Shown here: in pieces, positions 1 through 6,639 of the stretch
Layout of the letters: each line of letters begins with the position of its first letter
How positions within the stretch are numbered: the first letter of the stretch is position 1
Translations under genes and position numbers: made by a program
From: an uncultured Prevotella sp.
Lineage (GTDB): Bacteria > Bacteroidota > Bacteroidia > Bacteroidales > Bacteroidaceae
Direction of reading: 5' to 3'
Length of the DNA: 64,000 bases
NCBI GenBank assembly: GCA_900771975.1
Contig: CAAGPV010000024.1
Location: 12,205 to 76,204, forward strand
The notes under the pieces: model-generated
Databases searched by the model: none
Seen by the model: the letters and a program-made list of their open reading frames with translations, nothing else
Told to the model about the DNA's origin: nothing

Positions 1-128
1 TGACGCAATTCCGAAGCAGAGATTGCTCCGTCAGCAAAACGCTTTCTTGCTTCTTTCAACTCTTGTGGACGGAGGAAACTACCTACAACGTCAGCGCGGA
101 ATGGTGCATGTAATGTCTTGTTGCTCAT
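1..128 (-). CDS. MetE-like methyltransferase, N-terminal fragment (cut by window edge)
   Basis: The start codon is at 126-128 and the frame runs off the left edge, so only 42 residues are visible. The stretch FRADVVGSFLRP near residue 10 is typical of the short cobalamin-independent methionine synthase-like family (YxjG/YxjH type), which resembles the C-terminal catalytic half of MetE and transfers a methyl group to homocysteine or a related thiol. It has its own promoter at 156-188 and is divergent from an Lrp-type regulator, which could control it; that link is inferred from position only. The substrate cannot be judged because the zinc ligands lie outside the window. Confidence 0.75.
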   Translation of the reverse strand, partial: MSNKTLHAPFRADVVGSFLRPQELKEARKRFADGAISASELR

Positions 129-155
129 ATTCTTTCAGTTTTAATGTTTGATGAT

Positions 156-188
156 GCAAAGGTAGAAAACAATAATTTATCCTGCAAA
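156..188 (-). promoter_or_regulatory. Promoter of the metE-like gene
   Basis: On the minus strand this reads TTTG, 20 nt, TACCTTTGC, a full match to the Bacteroidetes housekeeping promoter. The -7 element (156-164) ends about 28 nt before the start codon. Confidence 0.75.
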
Positions 189-193
189 CATTC

Positions 194-224
194 TTTGTAT
201 ATCGGAAAAATATACTATTTTTGC
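194..224 (+). promoter_or_regulatory. Promoter of the Lrp/AsnC gene
   Basis: TTTG at 194-197, 18 nt spacer, then TATTTTTGC at 216-224. It is back to back with the metE-like promoter, so a regulator bound between positions about 150 and 230 would cover both. Confidence 0.6.
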
Positions 225-302
225 CAAGATATAAGTCATATCACAGAATATTATTCTAAAGATATCAGCAAATTAAAGAACCATAATTAACATTCAACCA
301 TC

Positions 303-785
303 ATGATACAACAAGAGAAGCTCGACGATATTGACATCAAAATACTGCAACTTATCCAACAAAACTCTCGTCTCACCGTGAAAGAAATCGCTGCCCGTGT
401 CCACCTTTCCCCTACCCCTGTGTTCGAGAGACAAAAGAGATTGGAGCGTGAAGGGTTCATCACCCGCTACTCAGCAGTGGTAGATGCGCAGAAACTGGGA
501 AACAATGTTATCGTGCTTTGCAACATCCGACTAAAGCAACACACCCACGATCTCATCCAGCAGTTTATGGATACCGTTCAAACCATCGACCAAATCACCG
601 AATGTTACAACACCACTGGCGACTATGACTTTCTCATTAAGGTTTATGCGCACGACATGAAAGACTATCAAGACTTCATGCTAAACACCTTAGGAAACAT
701 AGATTGCATTGGAAGCCTCCATAGCATCATTGTCATCGGTGAGATCAAGAATGCACATTACATTCCTGTCTACCAACAAAAATAA
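303..785 (+). CDS. Lrp/AsnC family transcriptional regulator
   Basis: The 160-residue protein has the standard two-domain layout of the feast/famine regulators. Residues about 8-55 form the winged helix-turn-helix (LDDIDIKILQLIQQNSR, then the recognition part around VHLSPTPVFERQKRLE). Residues about 66-150 form the RAM ligand-binding and oligomerisation domain. Length is usual for the family. It is divergent from a methionine-synthase-like gene, so control of methionine or one-carbon metabolism and of itself is a reasonable guess. The effector amino acid cannot be read from sequence. Confidence 0.93.
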   Translation: MIQQEKLDDIDIKILQLIQQNSRLTVKEIAARVHLSPTPVFERQKRLEREGFITRYSAVVDAQKLGNNVIVLCNIRLKQHTHDLIQQFMDTVQTIDQITECYNTTGDYDFLIKVYAHDMKDYQDFMLNTLGNIDCIGSLHSIIVIGEIKNAHYIPVYQQK

Positions 786-896
786 CGAAGTAGTTCCACA
801 CAGACCACTTCGCCATTTATCAACCTTTGCCGGTAATGCTGCTACGCCCAGCAACGCTGCCATCAATAATGTATAAAATGAACGTCGTTTTCTCAT
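690..896 (-). pseudogene. Possible truncated start of an exported protein gene, antisense to lrp 3' end
   Basis: An ATG at 894-896 opens a frame with a convincing signal peptide: MRKRR followed by a hydrophobic run with the core LLMAALLGVAALPA. After about 24 residues the frame enters sequence antisense to the regulator gene and stops at 690, with no recognisable domain. The simplest reading is the 5' remnant of a secreted-protein gene whose body was lost when the region rearranged. A chance frame is the alternative. Confidence 0.3.
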
Positions 897-976
897 AAGT
901 ATTGTTTTTAGAGATAGTAGGAACAGGCCCCACAAACTTGTAGGGCACCATTCCTATATTTGTTAGTTATTGTGTA

Positions 977-1660
977 TTAAGCTACAAAGGAAACATCCAG
1001 CCATGCTATTTCCGATTCATTACGTTGGTCGCCACCCTTGTAGATTTCCTGTATACCAAGTTTATTAAATCCCGTCGTATAGAAGTAGACGATGTAGTTG
1101 TCGCCATAAGACACAAGGTCTGTACCACTATAACTATATGGAACATCTGTCAGGTCGTCGGTCAGTTCTGGATATTCATCAGGATAGAAGGTGTATTTCT
1201 CGTCATCCAAGTACATATTATAGTAGAGTTTCGATGGATTAAGATAGTTGCCGTCCTCGCTTGCTCGTGTCAAAGATAACTGAACGCCACCATATCCATA
1301 ATCGTCGTCACAGTCCATAAAGTCTGTTATTTCGGGTTTTGCAGGTTTGCCAGCCACCTTGTATATGGAGCGAGTTGAGGTCTGAAATATTCAGATATCT
1401 GGTTGATATCTTTCTTACCCCGGTTCACCACAAAACCACCCATACTCTTCAATGTATGGGCATTAGCATCATAATCGAAGCTAACAGTCCTATTCCAGGA
1501 ATACAAAGATCTGTTTTCGTACTGCCATAAGGGAGAATGTGGTTGTCAATAGCCGTAGTTTGCTTAGCAGTTTTCAGCTGCCGTGTAATGTTTAGTGTCT
1601 ATGCAAATGAGGTCGCAATAAGAAATGAGGCGACGAGCGTAACGTAAAACCTTTTTCATA
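977..1660 (-). pseudogene. Decayed secreted protein gene with several frameshifts
   Basis: Reading downward from an ATG at 1660, three frames must be joined. After MKK, a one-base shift restores a signal peptide with core VTLVASFLIATSFA, which is followed by a stop. A second frame at about 1380-1530 gives NRTVSFDYDANAHTLKSMGG and FVVNRGKKDINQISEYFR. Near 1375 a further shift leads into a 126-residue frame (to 977) with KVAGKPAKPEITDF and a tail ending SEIAWLDVSFVA. The tail resembles the repeated C-terminal regions of Prevotella and Bacteroides secreted proteins with Ig-like folds (YFYTTGFNKLGIQEIY). At least two frameshifts and two stops make function unlikely. Sequencing error could explain one of these but hardly all. 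Confidence 0.65.
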
Positions 1661-1901
1661 AGCAATCTTGTTTTGTGAATAAAAACTATCTGATTTTTCT
1701 CTTTACCTTTTTCGTTAACAAGTGAAAAGTTATATCAAGCTTTATAAACCATCAAACAAAACTTCTCGATTTCGTTTGCTTATATCACAAACAATACTAT
1801 TTAAAAAAAACAATACAAAAGCAGCACAAGAAGCAACAGTCCATCAAAACCTTAGAAAAAGTCGTTCGCTGCCTTTAATAATAAGTATGGTATAATGAAA
1901 A
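1661..1901. other. A+T-rich gap without visible gene
   Basis: About 240 bp between the decayed gene and the ferredoxin terminator. Only A+T-rich sequence with homopolymer runs is visible; no promoter of the TAnnTTTG type or credible small frame was found. Confidence 0.5.
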
Positions 1902-1933
1902 TAAAAAAGCGACAACCCAAAAGGGCCGTCGCT
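1902..1933 (-). terminator. Rho-independent terminator of the ferredoxin gene
   Basis: An 11-bp stem (1908-1918 with 1923-1933, two G-U pairs) with a 4-nt loop, followed on the minus strand by a T-rich tract at 1902-1908. It lies 33 nt past the ferredoxin stop. Confidence 0.9.
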
Positions 1934-1966
1934 GTAATTTTAATCTGTCGGATTTTTCCCGTATCC

Positions 1967-2134
1967 TTATGGAAGGCTGATTGCTTCGTTAGGACAAACA
2001 TCTGCGCAAGTACCACATTCTGTGCAGACATCTGGGTCAATTGAGTACTTTTCGCCTTCAGAAATAGCACCTGAAGGACACTCGTCGATACATGTACCAC
2101 ATGCGATACAGTCGTCACCAATTACGTATGCCAT
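1967..2134 (-). CDS. 2[4Fe-4S] ferredoxin (55 residues)
   Basis: A short clostridial-type ferredoxin. Two CxxCxxC...CP clusters are visible: CIACGTCIDECP at about residues 9-20 and CTECGTCADVCP at about 37-48, eight cysteines in all, enough for two 4Fe-4S clusters. It probably carries low-potential electrons for enzymes such as pyruvate:ferredoxin oxidoreductase in an anaerobe. It is monocistronic, with its own promoter (2204-2212) and terminator (1902-1933). The start codon at 2132-2134 gives the family's usual MAYVI opening. Confidence 0.95.
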   Translation of the reverse strand: MAYVIGDDCIACGTCIDECPSGAISEGEKYSIDPDVCTECGTCADVCPNEAISLP

Positions 2135-2203
2135 AATTATTAGTTATTTTGAGTTTATAATGTTTTTGTACAGGATGGGGCGTAATACCTACTTTTGTAC
2201 GCT

Positions 2204-2212
2204 GCAAAGTTA
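2204..2212 (-). promoter_or_regulatory. -7 element of the ferredoxin promoter
   Basis: Minus-strand TAACTTTGC, 70 nt before the ferredoxin start, leaving a leader of about 60 nt. No clear -33 TTTG was found at the expected spacing. Confidence 0.6.
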
Positions 2213-2322
2213 GGAATTTATTTCTGAATACCTAATAATAATGAGCAAAAATTTTGTATTTAGACAATTTCGAAATAAATATCACACAATATCCGCTATT
2301 GTTTGTCGTTATTAAAAACGTA

Positions 2323-3069
2323 ATGAAACGACTATTTTATCTTATCCTTATAATGTTATTGGCCGTGATGACGGTTCAGGCTCAAGACCGTACCGTAGAA
2401 AACCGGCCATATACCGATTTGCGTAAATTCCATTTTGGCGTACTCGTTGGTACCCATCTGCAGGATCTCGAGTTTGTAAACGTGGGGCCGCAAAGCATTA
2501 CGCTTGAAGACGGAACAGTGGCCGAAAAGACCGTTTGCGTCGACCAGGACCGTTGGGACGCAGGTTTCACCGTGGGCGTTTTGGGCGAAGCGCGTCTTAA
2601 CGAGTATTTCCAGTTTCGCATTGCCCCTTCCATGTATTTTGGAACCCGCCATCTCACCTTCCGTAATCTCACCGATGTCAATGCGAAAGGCGAGCCCACA
2701 GAACAGACACAAGACCTAAAAACGGCCTACGTAGCTTGTGCACTCGATTTGATTGCCGCTGCTCCGCGGTTCAACAACCACCGTCCTTATGTTTTGTTGG
2801 GCATCAATCCTATGCTCAACCTTTCGGGAAAGGACAACGACTACATCAAACTAAAGGGTATGGACACTTTTTTGGAGGTGGGCGTTGGCTGCGATTTCTA
2901 TCTGCCTTTCTTCAAATTGCGTCCGGAGTTAAAGTTTATGTATGGTTTAACCAACTGCCTTGACACCAAGCACGGTGAGAAATTACGCGATAAGGCAATG
3001 CTGATGTACGCCAATGCAGCCAACGAATGTCATTCCAAAATGATAGCGTTAACCTTCTACTTCGAATAG
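2323..3069 (+). CDS. porT: PorT-like outer-membrane protein (type IX secretion)
   Basis: The 248-residue protein opens with a signal peptide (MKRLFYLILIMLLAVMTVQA) and continues as an outer-membrane beta-barrel of the PorT/OMP_b-brl_2 type: alternating hydrophobic strands such as FHFGVLVGTHLQDLEF, FQFRIAPSMYFGTRHLTF and TFLEVGVGCDFYLPFF, ending in an aromatic-rich strand. PorT is needed for type IX secretion in Bacteroidetes. ATG 2323 is chosen because it begins the signal peptide; an in-frame ATG 69 nt upstream would add residues with no signal character. A 13-bp inverted repeat brackets the stop codon. No other type IX genes lie nearby, which is usual since the system is scattered. The symbol is by family resemblance. 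Confidence 0.8.
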   Translation: MKRLFYLILIMLLAVMTVQAQDRTVENRPYTDLRKFHFGVLVGTHLQDLEFVNVGPQSITLEDGTVAEKTVCVDQDRWDAGFTVGVLGEARLNEYFQFRIAPSMYFGTRHLTFRNLTDVNAKGEPTEQTQDLKTAYVACALDLIAAAPRFNNHRPYVLLGINPMLNLSGKDNDYIKLKGMDTFLEVGVGCDFYLPFFKLRPELKFMYGLTNCLDTKHGEKLRDKAMLMYANAANECHSKMIALTFYFE

Positions 3070-3083
3070 AAGAAGGCTAACGC
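3046..3083 (+). terminator. Inverted repeat across the porT stop codon
   Basis: A 13-bp stem (3046-3058 with 3071-3083, one mismatch or wobble) encloses the last codons and stop of the PorT-like gene and separates it from the convergent phosphatase. There is no T tract on either strand, so it may act as an mRNA 3'-end stabiliser or weak bidirectional terminator. Confidence 0.4.
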
Positions 3084-3098
3084 CACCTGTTGTTACTT

Positions 3099-3938
3099 TC
3101 ACTTTTTCTGAAAACTCAAAATGAGTTTCCCGATAAATATGCCATGTTTCCCGTTTTGGTCTACAGGGACAAGTTGGTTTTTGGCATTCTTCACATAAGC
3201 CAACTCCTGCAAATAAGAATGGGAATGACCGCCAAGCACAAGGTCGATACCCTCGGTTCGGGCTATCACCGCCTCGTCGTCCATACCTCCTATATCCCAC
3301 CCCAAATGTGACAAACAGACAATAACGTCACATCGTTGTGCCTTCAGAAGGGCAACCATTTCCTTAGCCTTTTCCACCGGATCTTCATAACGTATGGGTT
3401 CATAGTTCTTGTGGTCGACAAGTCCGTCCAAAACGGGGCACAAGCCAAACACGCCTATACGCAATCCCTTACGATGCAGAATGACGTAAGGCTTCACTAC
3501 ACCGTCAAGTGGGGTGTTGGAAAAATCATAGTTGGCACACACAATGGGGAAATTTAAGCTTCGGAACACACGTGCCATATTGTCCAAGCCAAAATCAAAC
3601 TCGTGATTGCCTATCGTTCCGGCATCATAATGCATACGGTTCATCAGCCCAGCTTCCACGTCTCCCTTAAACATCGAATAATAAGGCGATCCTTGAGAAA
3701 AGTCTCCACTGTCGAAGAGCAGCAAGTCTGGGTCTTTGGCCCGCTCGCTTTTCAGCATGGCAATACGCCGCAAAAATCCCCCACGGCCAGCTTTCATGGT
3801 GTCAGCAAGGTTTTCCGAAAGCGGATAGATGGTACTGTGTGTATCATTGGTGTGAAGTATGGTGAGTTGTTTGGTTTGGGCGACAACCACAAAACACATG
3901 AAGCAAAACACCAAAAAACAAATATTTCTTTTCTTCAT
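3099..3938 (-). CDS. Metallophosphoesterase half of a split 5'-nucleotidase
   Basis: The 279-residue protein is the N-terminal catalytic domain of the UshA/5'-nucleotidase family alone. Metal-binding motifs are complete: HTNDTH at 29-34, DSGD at 76-79, GNHEFD at 110-115, SHLGWD at 210-215 and GGHSH at 236-240. A signal peptide covers the first 20 residues, so it works in the periplasm, hydrolysing nucleotides or related phosphate esters. The substrate-specificity domain is encoded by the gene 20 bp upstream, and the two products probably form one enzyme. It is convergent with porT. Confidence 0.92.
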   Translation of the reverse strand: MKKRNICFLVFCFMCFVVVAQTKQLTILHTNDTHSTIYPLSENLADTMKAGRGGFLRRIAMLKSERAKDPDLLLFDSGDFSQGSPYYSMFKGDVEAGLMNRMHYDAGTIGNHEFDFGLDNMARVFRSLNFPIVCANYDFSNTPLDGVVKPYVILHRKGLRIGVFGLCPVLDGLVDHKNYEPIRYEDPVEKAKEMVALLKAQRCDVIVCLSHLGWDIGGMDDEAVIARTEGIDLVLGGHSHSYLQELAYVKNAKNQLVPVDQNGKHGIFIGKLILSFQKK

Positions 3939-3958
3939 AATCTATTTTTTCAACAACA

Positions 3959-4723
3959 TTAACGTTCCACTATTCTCCCTTCAATCCGCGCATCCACGGC
4001 TTTTCCTTCTGCTGCTTGTTCTTTAAAGTAAGCGGCTATGATGTAACGGGCATTGTTTGAAGCGTCTTGAGGTGAGACAAAGTCAGTTTTCAGCTTAAAG
4101 GCTTCAAGTTTGTCGTTGCCATGTGCCAGATAGTCAATGGTGGCTATACGATAGATTGCCTTGGCATCAATTTCCTTCCCATGCAACTTTGCCGAAACCA
4201 GTTTACCGTCTTTGGTGATAACAAGCTGCACACCATGACTAACACCCTCGCCACCTACGGCCGCCATTTCACTAAACAACTGCATGACTTGTTCTCCAGT
4301 AAGGCTGAGGAACGATATTTTGTTTTCGAAAGGAGCCACTTCCAACACGTCACCATAGGTGACGAGCCCCTTTGGCAGGGCAGCACGAATACCCCCCATG
4401 TTATAGACACCAAAGTCAGGAGTCTCTCCATATGCCTTTCCTGCCCACACCAATATGTCTGCCAACAGATTACTGAGGTCGCTCTCGGGACGATGTCCTT
4501 CCATATAATGAGCAGCCTGCCCAACCACCGGCCCCATCACGGAGTCTACCTTTTGCTTGTAGGGTGTCATAAAAGCCGTTGCTTCCGCATCAGGTTGGGC
4601 ATCATAACGGCTATCTATCAGTATGCGCTGGCGGGAAACGCTGGTCAGCACATAGCGGGAAGCACACGAAGAAGCCGTAAGCGCCAACAACAATCCACCC
4701 AAATAATAGGTTTTTATTTTCAT
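3959..4723 (-). CDS. 5'-nucleotidase C-terminal domain lipoprotein
   Basis: The 254-residue protein carries only the C-terminal (PF02872-type) domain of 5'-nucleotidases: LSNLLADILVWAG, DFGVYNMGGIRAALPKG and APFENKI. This domain binds the nucleoside part. The N-terminus is a lipoprotein signal with Cys20 (LTASSC), so it should be membrane anchored. Start 4723 gives the clean signal; an in-frame ATG at 4735 is possible but sits only about 9 nt from the -7 promoter element. It is first in a two-gene operon with the metallophosphoesterase half. Confidence 0.88.
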   Translation of the reverse strand: MKIKTYYLGGLLLALTASSCASRYVLTSVSRQRILIDSRYDAQPDAEATAFMTPYKQKVDSVMGPVVGQAAHYMEGHRPESDLSNLLADILVWAGKAYGETPDFGVYNMGGIRAALPKGLVTYGDVLEVAPFENKISFLSLTGEQVMQLFSEMAAVGGEGVSHGVQLVITKDGKLVSAKLHGKEIDAKAIYRIATIDYLAHGNDKLEAFKLKTDFVSPQDASNNARYIIAAYFKEQAAEGKAVDARIEGRIVER

Positions 4724-4744
4724 TGTTTTCTGCATTCTTTTACT

Positions 4745-4753
4745 GCAAAGTTA
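4745..4753 (-). promoter_or_regulatory. -7 element for the 5'-nucleotidase operon
   Basis: Minus-strand TAACTTTGC, with a TTG 19 nt upstream (4773-4775). The predicted transcript start falls very close to the upstream ATG at 4735, favouring the internal start at 4723. Confidence 0.65.
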
Positions 4754-4849
4754 CGCTAAAATAACGGATTTTCAAGTACTTAGCCCTCCAATTTGTGTTA
4801 AAAACCGAAAAAAGGAGGGTATGCAATTCTCCAACTCCAAAGTTTTTAG

Positions 4850-4858
4850 TAACTTTGC
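4850..4858 (+). promoter_or_regulatory. -7 element of the rplS promoter
   Basis: TAACTTTGC about 90 nt before rplS. The leader contains a stem (about 4881-4904, TGGCAATG against CATTGGCCA with one bulge) that could serve autoregulation by L19. Confidence 0.65.
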
Positions 4859-4947
4859 ATCCGCTTTTCGGCGTAACCGCTGGCAATGGAAGAGTCATTG
4901 GCCAAGTTGCGTTGAGGGACAAACAACATTTAATGCATAAAAAGAAA

Positions 4948-5313
4948 ATGGATTTAATTAAAGTTGCTGAAGAAGCATTTGCTACAGGCAAACAGTTCCC
5001 AAGTTTCAAAGCTGGTGACACTATCACCGTTGCCTACAAGATTATCGAGGGTAACAAGCAGCGTATTCAGCTCTATCGTGGTGTTGTCATCAAGATTTCC
5101 GGCCACGGAGACAAGAAGCGTTTCACTGTTCGCAAGATGTCAGGAACAGTAGGTGTTGAGCGTATCTTCCCTATCGAGTCTCCCAACATCGAGTCTATCG
5201 AGGTCAACAAGCGCGGTAAAGTTCGCCGCTCTAAGCTTTACTATCTGCGTAAGCTCACCGGTAAAGCTGCACGTATCAAAGAAAAGCGTACTGTTAACGA
5301 CAGCGCAAAATAA
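4948..5313 (+). CDS. rplS: Ribosomal protein L19
   Basis: The 121-residue protein is L19, which sits at the 30S-50S interface near the A site. Recognisable stretches are GDTITVAYKIIEGNKQRIQ, YRGVVIKI, RKMSGTVGVERIFPIESP and the basic end KARIKEKR. Start 4948 gives MDLIKVAEEAF, the usual Bacteroidetes opening; ATG 4933 would add only five residues. It is a single-gene unit with its own promoter, a leader with a hairpin, and a strong terminator at 5340-5379. In many bacteria rplS follows trmD, which is not here. Confidence 0.96.
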   Translation: MDLIKVAEEAFATGKQFPSFKAGDTITVAYKIIEGNKQRIQLYRGVVIKISGHGDKKRFTVRKMSGTVGVERIFPIESPNIESIEVNKRGKVRRSKLYYLRKLTGKAARIKEKRTVNDSAK

Positions 5314-5339
5314 TTTCTTTGCATACAAGACACATAAGA

Positions 5340-5379
5340 AGAGGTTCGGGTCAAAGAGTTGGCTTGAATCTCTTTTTTT
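5340..5379 (+). terminator. rplS terminator
   Basis: A 13-bp stem (5340-5352 with 5361-5373, several G-U pairs) with an 8-nt loop, followed by a run of seven T. Confidence 0.9.
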
Positions 5380-5448
5380 ATTACAGGAATGCTTAAAAAA
5401 AACGCTCCGCCCATAGTTGAATTTCCTATACAAAACTGGCTACCTTCC

Positions 5449-5536
5449 AAAAAGGCCAGTTTTAGAAGCTAAAACACGGCATTTTAGGAGCTAAAAGCGG
5501 CTGTTTTGGGAGGTAAAACACGGCATTTTAGAACGC
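5449..5536. repeat. 22-bp tandem repeat array, copy 1
   Basis: Four consecutive units of exactly 22 bp begin at 5449, 5471, 5493 and 5515. Each follows AAAA-N7-TTTT-N7: the N7 cores are AGGCCAG, CACGGCA, GCGGCTG and CACGGCA, and the tail is close to AGGAGCT. A degenerate unit may precede at 5432. A related array with the same period lies at 47385-47472. No coding potential; the role is unknown. Confidence 0.85.
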
Positions 5537-5680
5537 ACTTTATAAGGTGTTGAAAATCAACAATTTGCGTTTTTTGAAAATTCTTCATATTTTTAGCTTT
5601 TCAACAAGCAATATTCGCCTTTTCCGAACGTTTATAAACTGGATAGAAATCAAAAGAAAAAATCACAAAAAGGAAAAACA

Positions 5681-6172
5681 ATGAAGATGAAAAAAGTATT
5701 TTTACTTTGCCTCATGGCTTTTAGCGCATTTGCCATTACCGCTTGCAGCGATGATGACGACAATAGCACTGACAACGCAATCAACCAAAGTTACATAAAA
5801 TACCAACTAACGTTGTCAGACCATTTCTTGCAGTTTTACGACATTTCAGCAACCTGTACCGATCTGGACGGCACCACTCATCAATATGATATCACCAACA
5901 AGAGCTGGATACAAAAATGGTCAGAGAACTCCGACAAGGGAAAGTTGTCTCCAAAAATCACTATTATAGCCACACTAAAACCTTCGTACGACACCCATAC
6001 AGCACAACAATATACACTCAGCTACGAGTTCCGTGCCAACTGGTATAGCAAGACCAACACCGCAAAGAGCCATTCAACAAAGACAAGCAGCGTGTTCAGT
6101 TCATCCGAAAAATTAGAAGCATTCTTAGCTAAGTACCCACAGATAACCATTGTAAAATATCCTTCCGAATAA
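5681..6172 (+). CDS. Lipoprotein of unknown function
   Basis: A 163-residue protein with a lipoprotein signal ending ITAC at Cys22. The residues right after the cysteine are SDDDDNS; such acidic stretches are the known surface-export signal of Bacteroidetes lipoproteins, so exposure on the cell surface is likely. The rest is Ser/Thr-rich with beta-type alternation (YDISATCTDLDG, YTLSYEFRANWYS) and matches no family I recognise. It stands alone between the repeat array and a convergent gene. An ATG two codons downstream is an equally good start. Confidence 0.75.
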   Translation: MKMKKVFLLCLMAFSAFAITACSDDDDNSTDNAINQSYIKYQLTLSDHFLQFYDISATCTDLDGTTHQYDITNKSWIQKWSENSDKGKLSPKITIIATLKPSYDTHTAQQYTLSYEFRANWYSKTNTAKSHSTKTSSVFSSSEKLEAFLAKYPQITIVKYPSE

Positions 6173-6189
6173 CCAATTGTCAAGGCTAC

Positions 6190-6242
6190 AATAAAAAAGA
6201 CGACCCAAACAGTCCTCAATCGTGACTTTTTGGGTCGTCTTC
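6190..6242 (-). terminator. Shared terminator between convergent genes
   Basis: A 13-bp perfect stem (6197-6209 with 6229-6241). On the minus strand it is followed by a T run at 6191-6198; its first arm lies inside the last codons of the gene ending at 6216. It also closes the plus-strand lipoprotein gene, though without a good T tract on that side. Confidence 0.8.
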
Positions 6243-6518
6243 GTAATTAAGTTGTGCGTCTGCATCACCCCGCAAGGCTATACGCAAGTCGTTCCATGTC
6301 TGAAAACCAGCAAACAACGCCAACCGGTCAAGTGTTTTGCGTTTTGGCTTTTCAGCTGCCTGCAAATAACTCCACAAGCGCCTAAGCGACTGAGTGTGGA
6401 GATTTACATGATGAAGGCGCAACCGCTCTGACAAGTGTTCAAAGTCTACCAACACCTCTTGCTTAAGCATTCGTCTACGCCCGAAGTCTACTATGAGACC
6501 CTTTAAAACCCTACTCAT
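6216..6518 (-). CDS. Small HTH-like Bacteroidetes protein
   Basis: A 100-residue basic protein. The C-terminal half (SLRRLWSYLQ, then RKTLDRLALFAGFQTWNDL) matches the pattern of a small helical domain common in Bacteroidetes (TLKRLWGYL...STLDTLARFxGYxxWxxF), often fused to other modules and thought to bind DNA; here it stands alone. Start 6518 is chosen because the promoter -7 element (6543-6551) lies inside the longer frame that would begin at 6563, so residues before 6518 could not be translated from that transcript. Target unknown. Confidence 0.7.
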   Translation of the reverse strand: MSRVLKGLIVDFGRRRMLKQEVLVDFEHLSERLRLHHVNLHTQSLRRLWSYLQAAEKPKRKTLDRLALFAGFQTWNDLRIALRGDADAQLNYEDDPKSHD

Positions 6519-6542
6519 GATTTGGTTATCTTGAAATTGGCT

Positions 6543-6551
6543 GCAAATATA
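6543..6551 (-). promoter_or_regulatory. -7 element for the small HTH-like gene
   Basis: Minus-strand TATATTTGC, 25 nt before ATG 6518. It decides the start codon, because the longer reading frame overlaps it. Confidence 0.55.
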
Positions 6552-6596
6552 GCCAATTTTCATGACAAGAGAACCTTTTTTGCCATAATTTTTTCG

Positions 6597-6605
6597 TAAT
6601 TTTGC
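6597..6605 (+). promoter_or_regulatory. -7 element for the AICAR transformylase gene
   Basis: TAATTTTGC, 35 nt before the ATG at 6640; divergent from the promoter of the small HTH-like gene about 50 bp away. Confidence 0.65.
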
Positions 6606-6639
6606 ATCACAAAACCATTACATATTCCACATAAGCAAT

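Noticed and set aside
4121..4759. Plus-strand open frame antisense to the 5'-nucleotidase gene
   Set aside because: The minus strand encodes a lipoprotein with conserved 5'-nucleotidase motifs; the plus frame has no similarity to anything I recognise.
5449..5536. Possible CRISPR array
   Set aside because: Units are contiguous with no unique spacers, the units differ in their core, and no cas gene is in the window.
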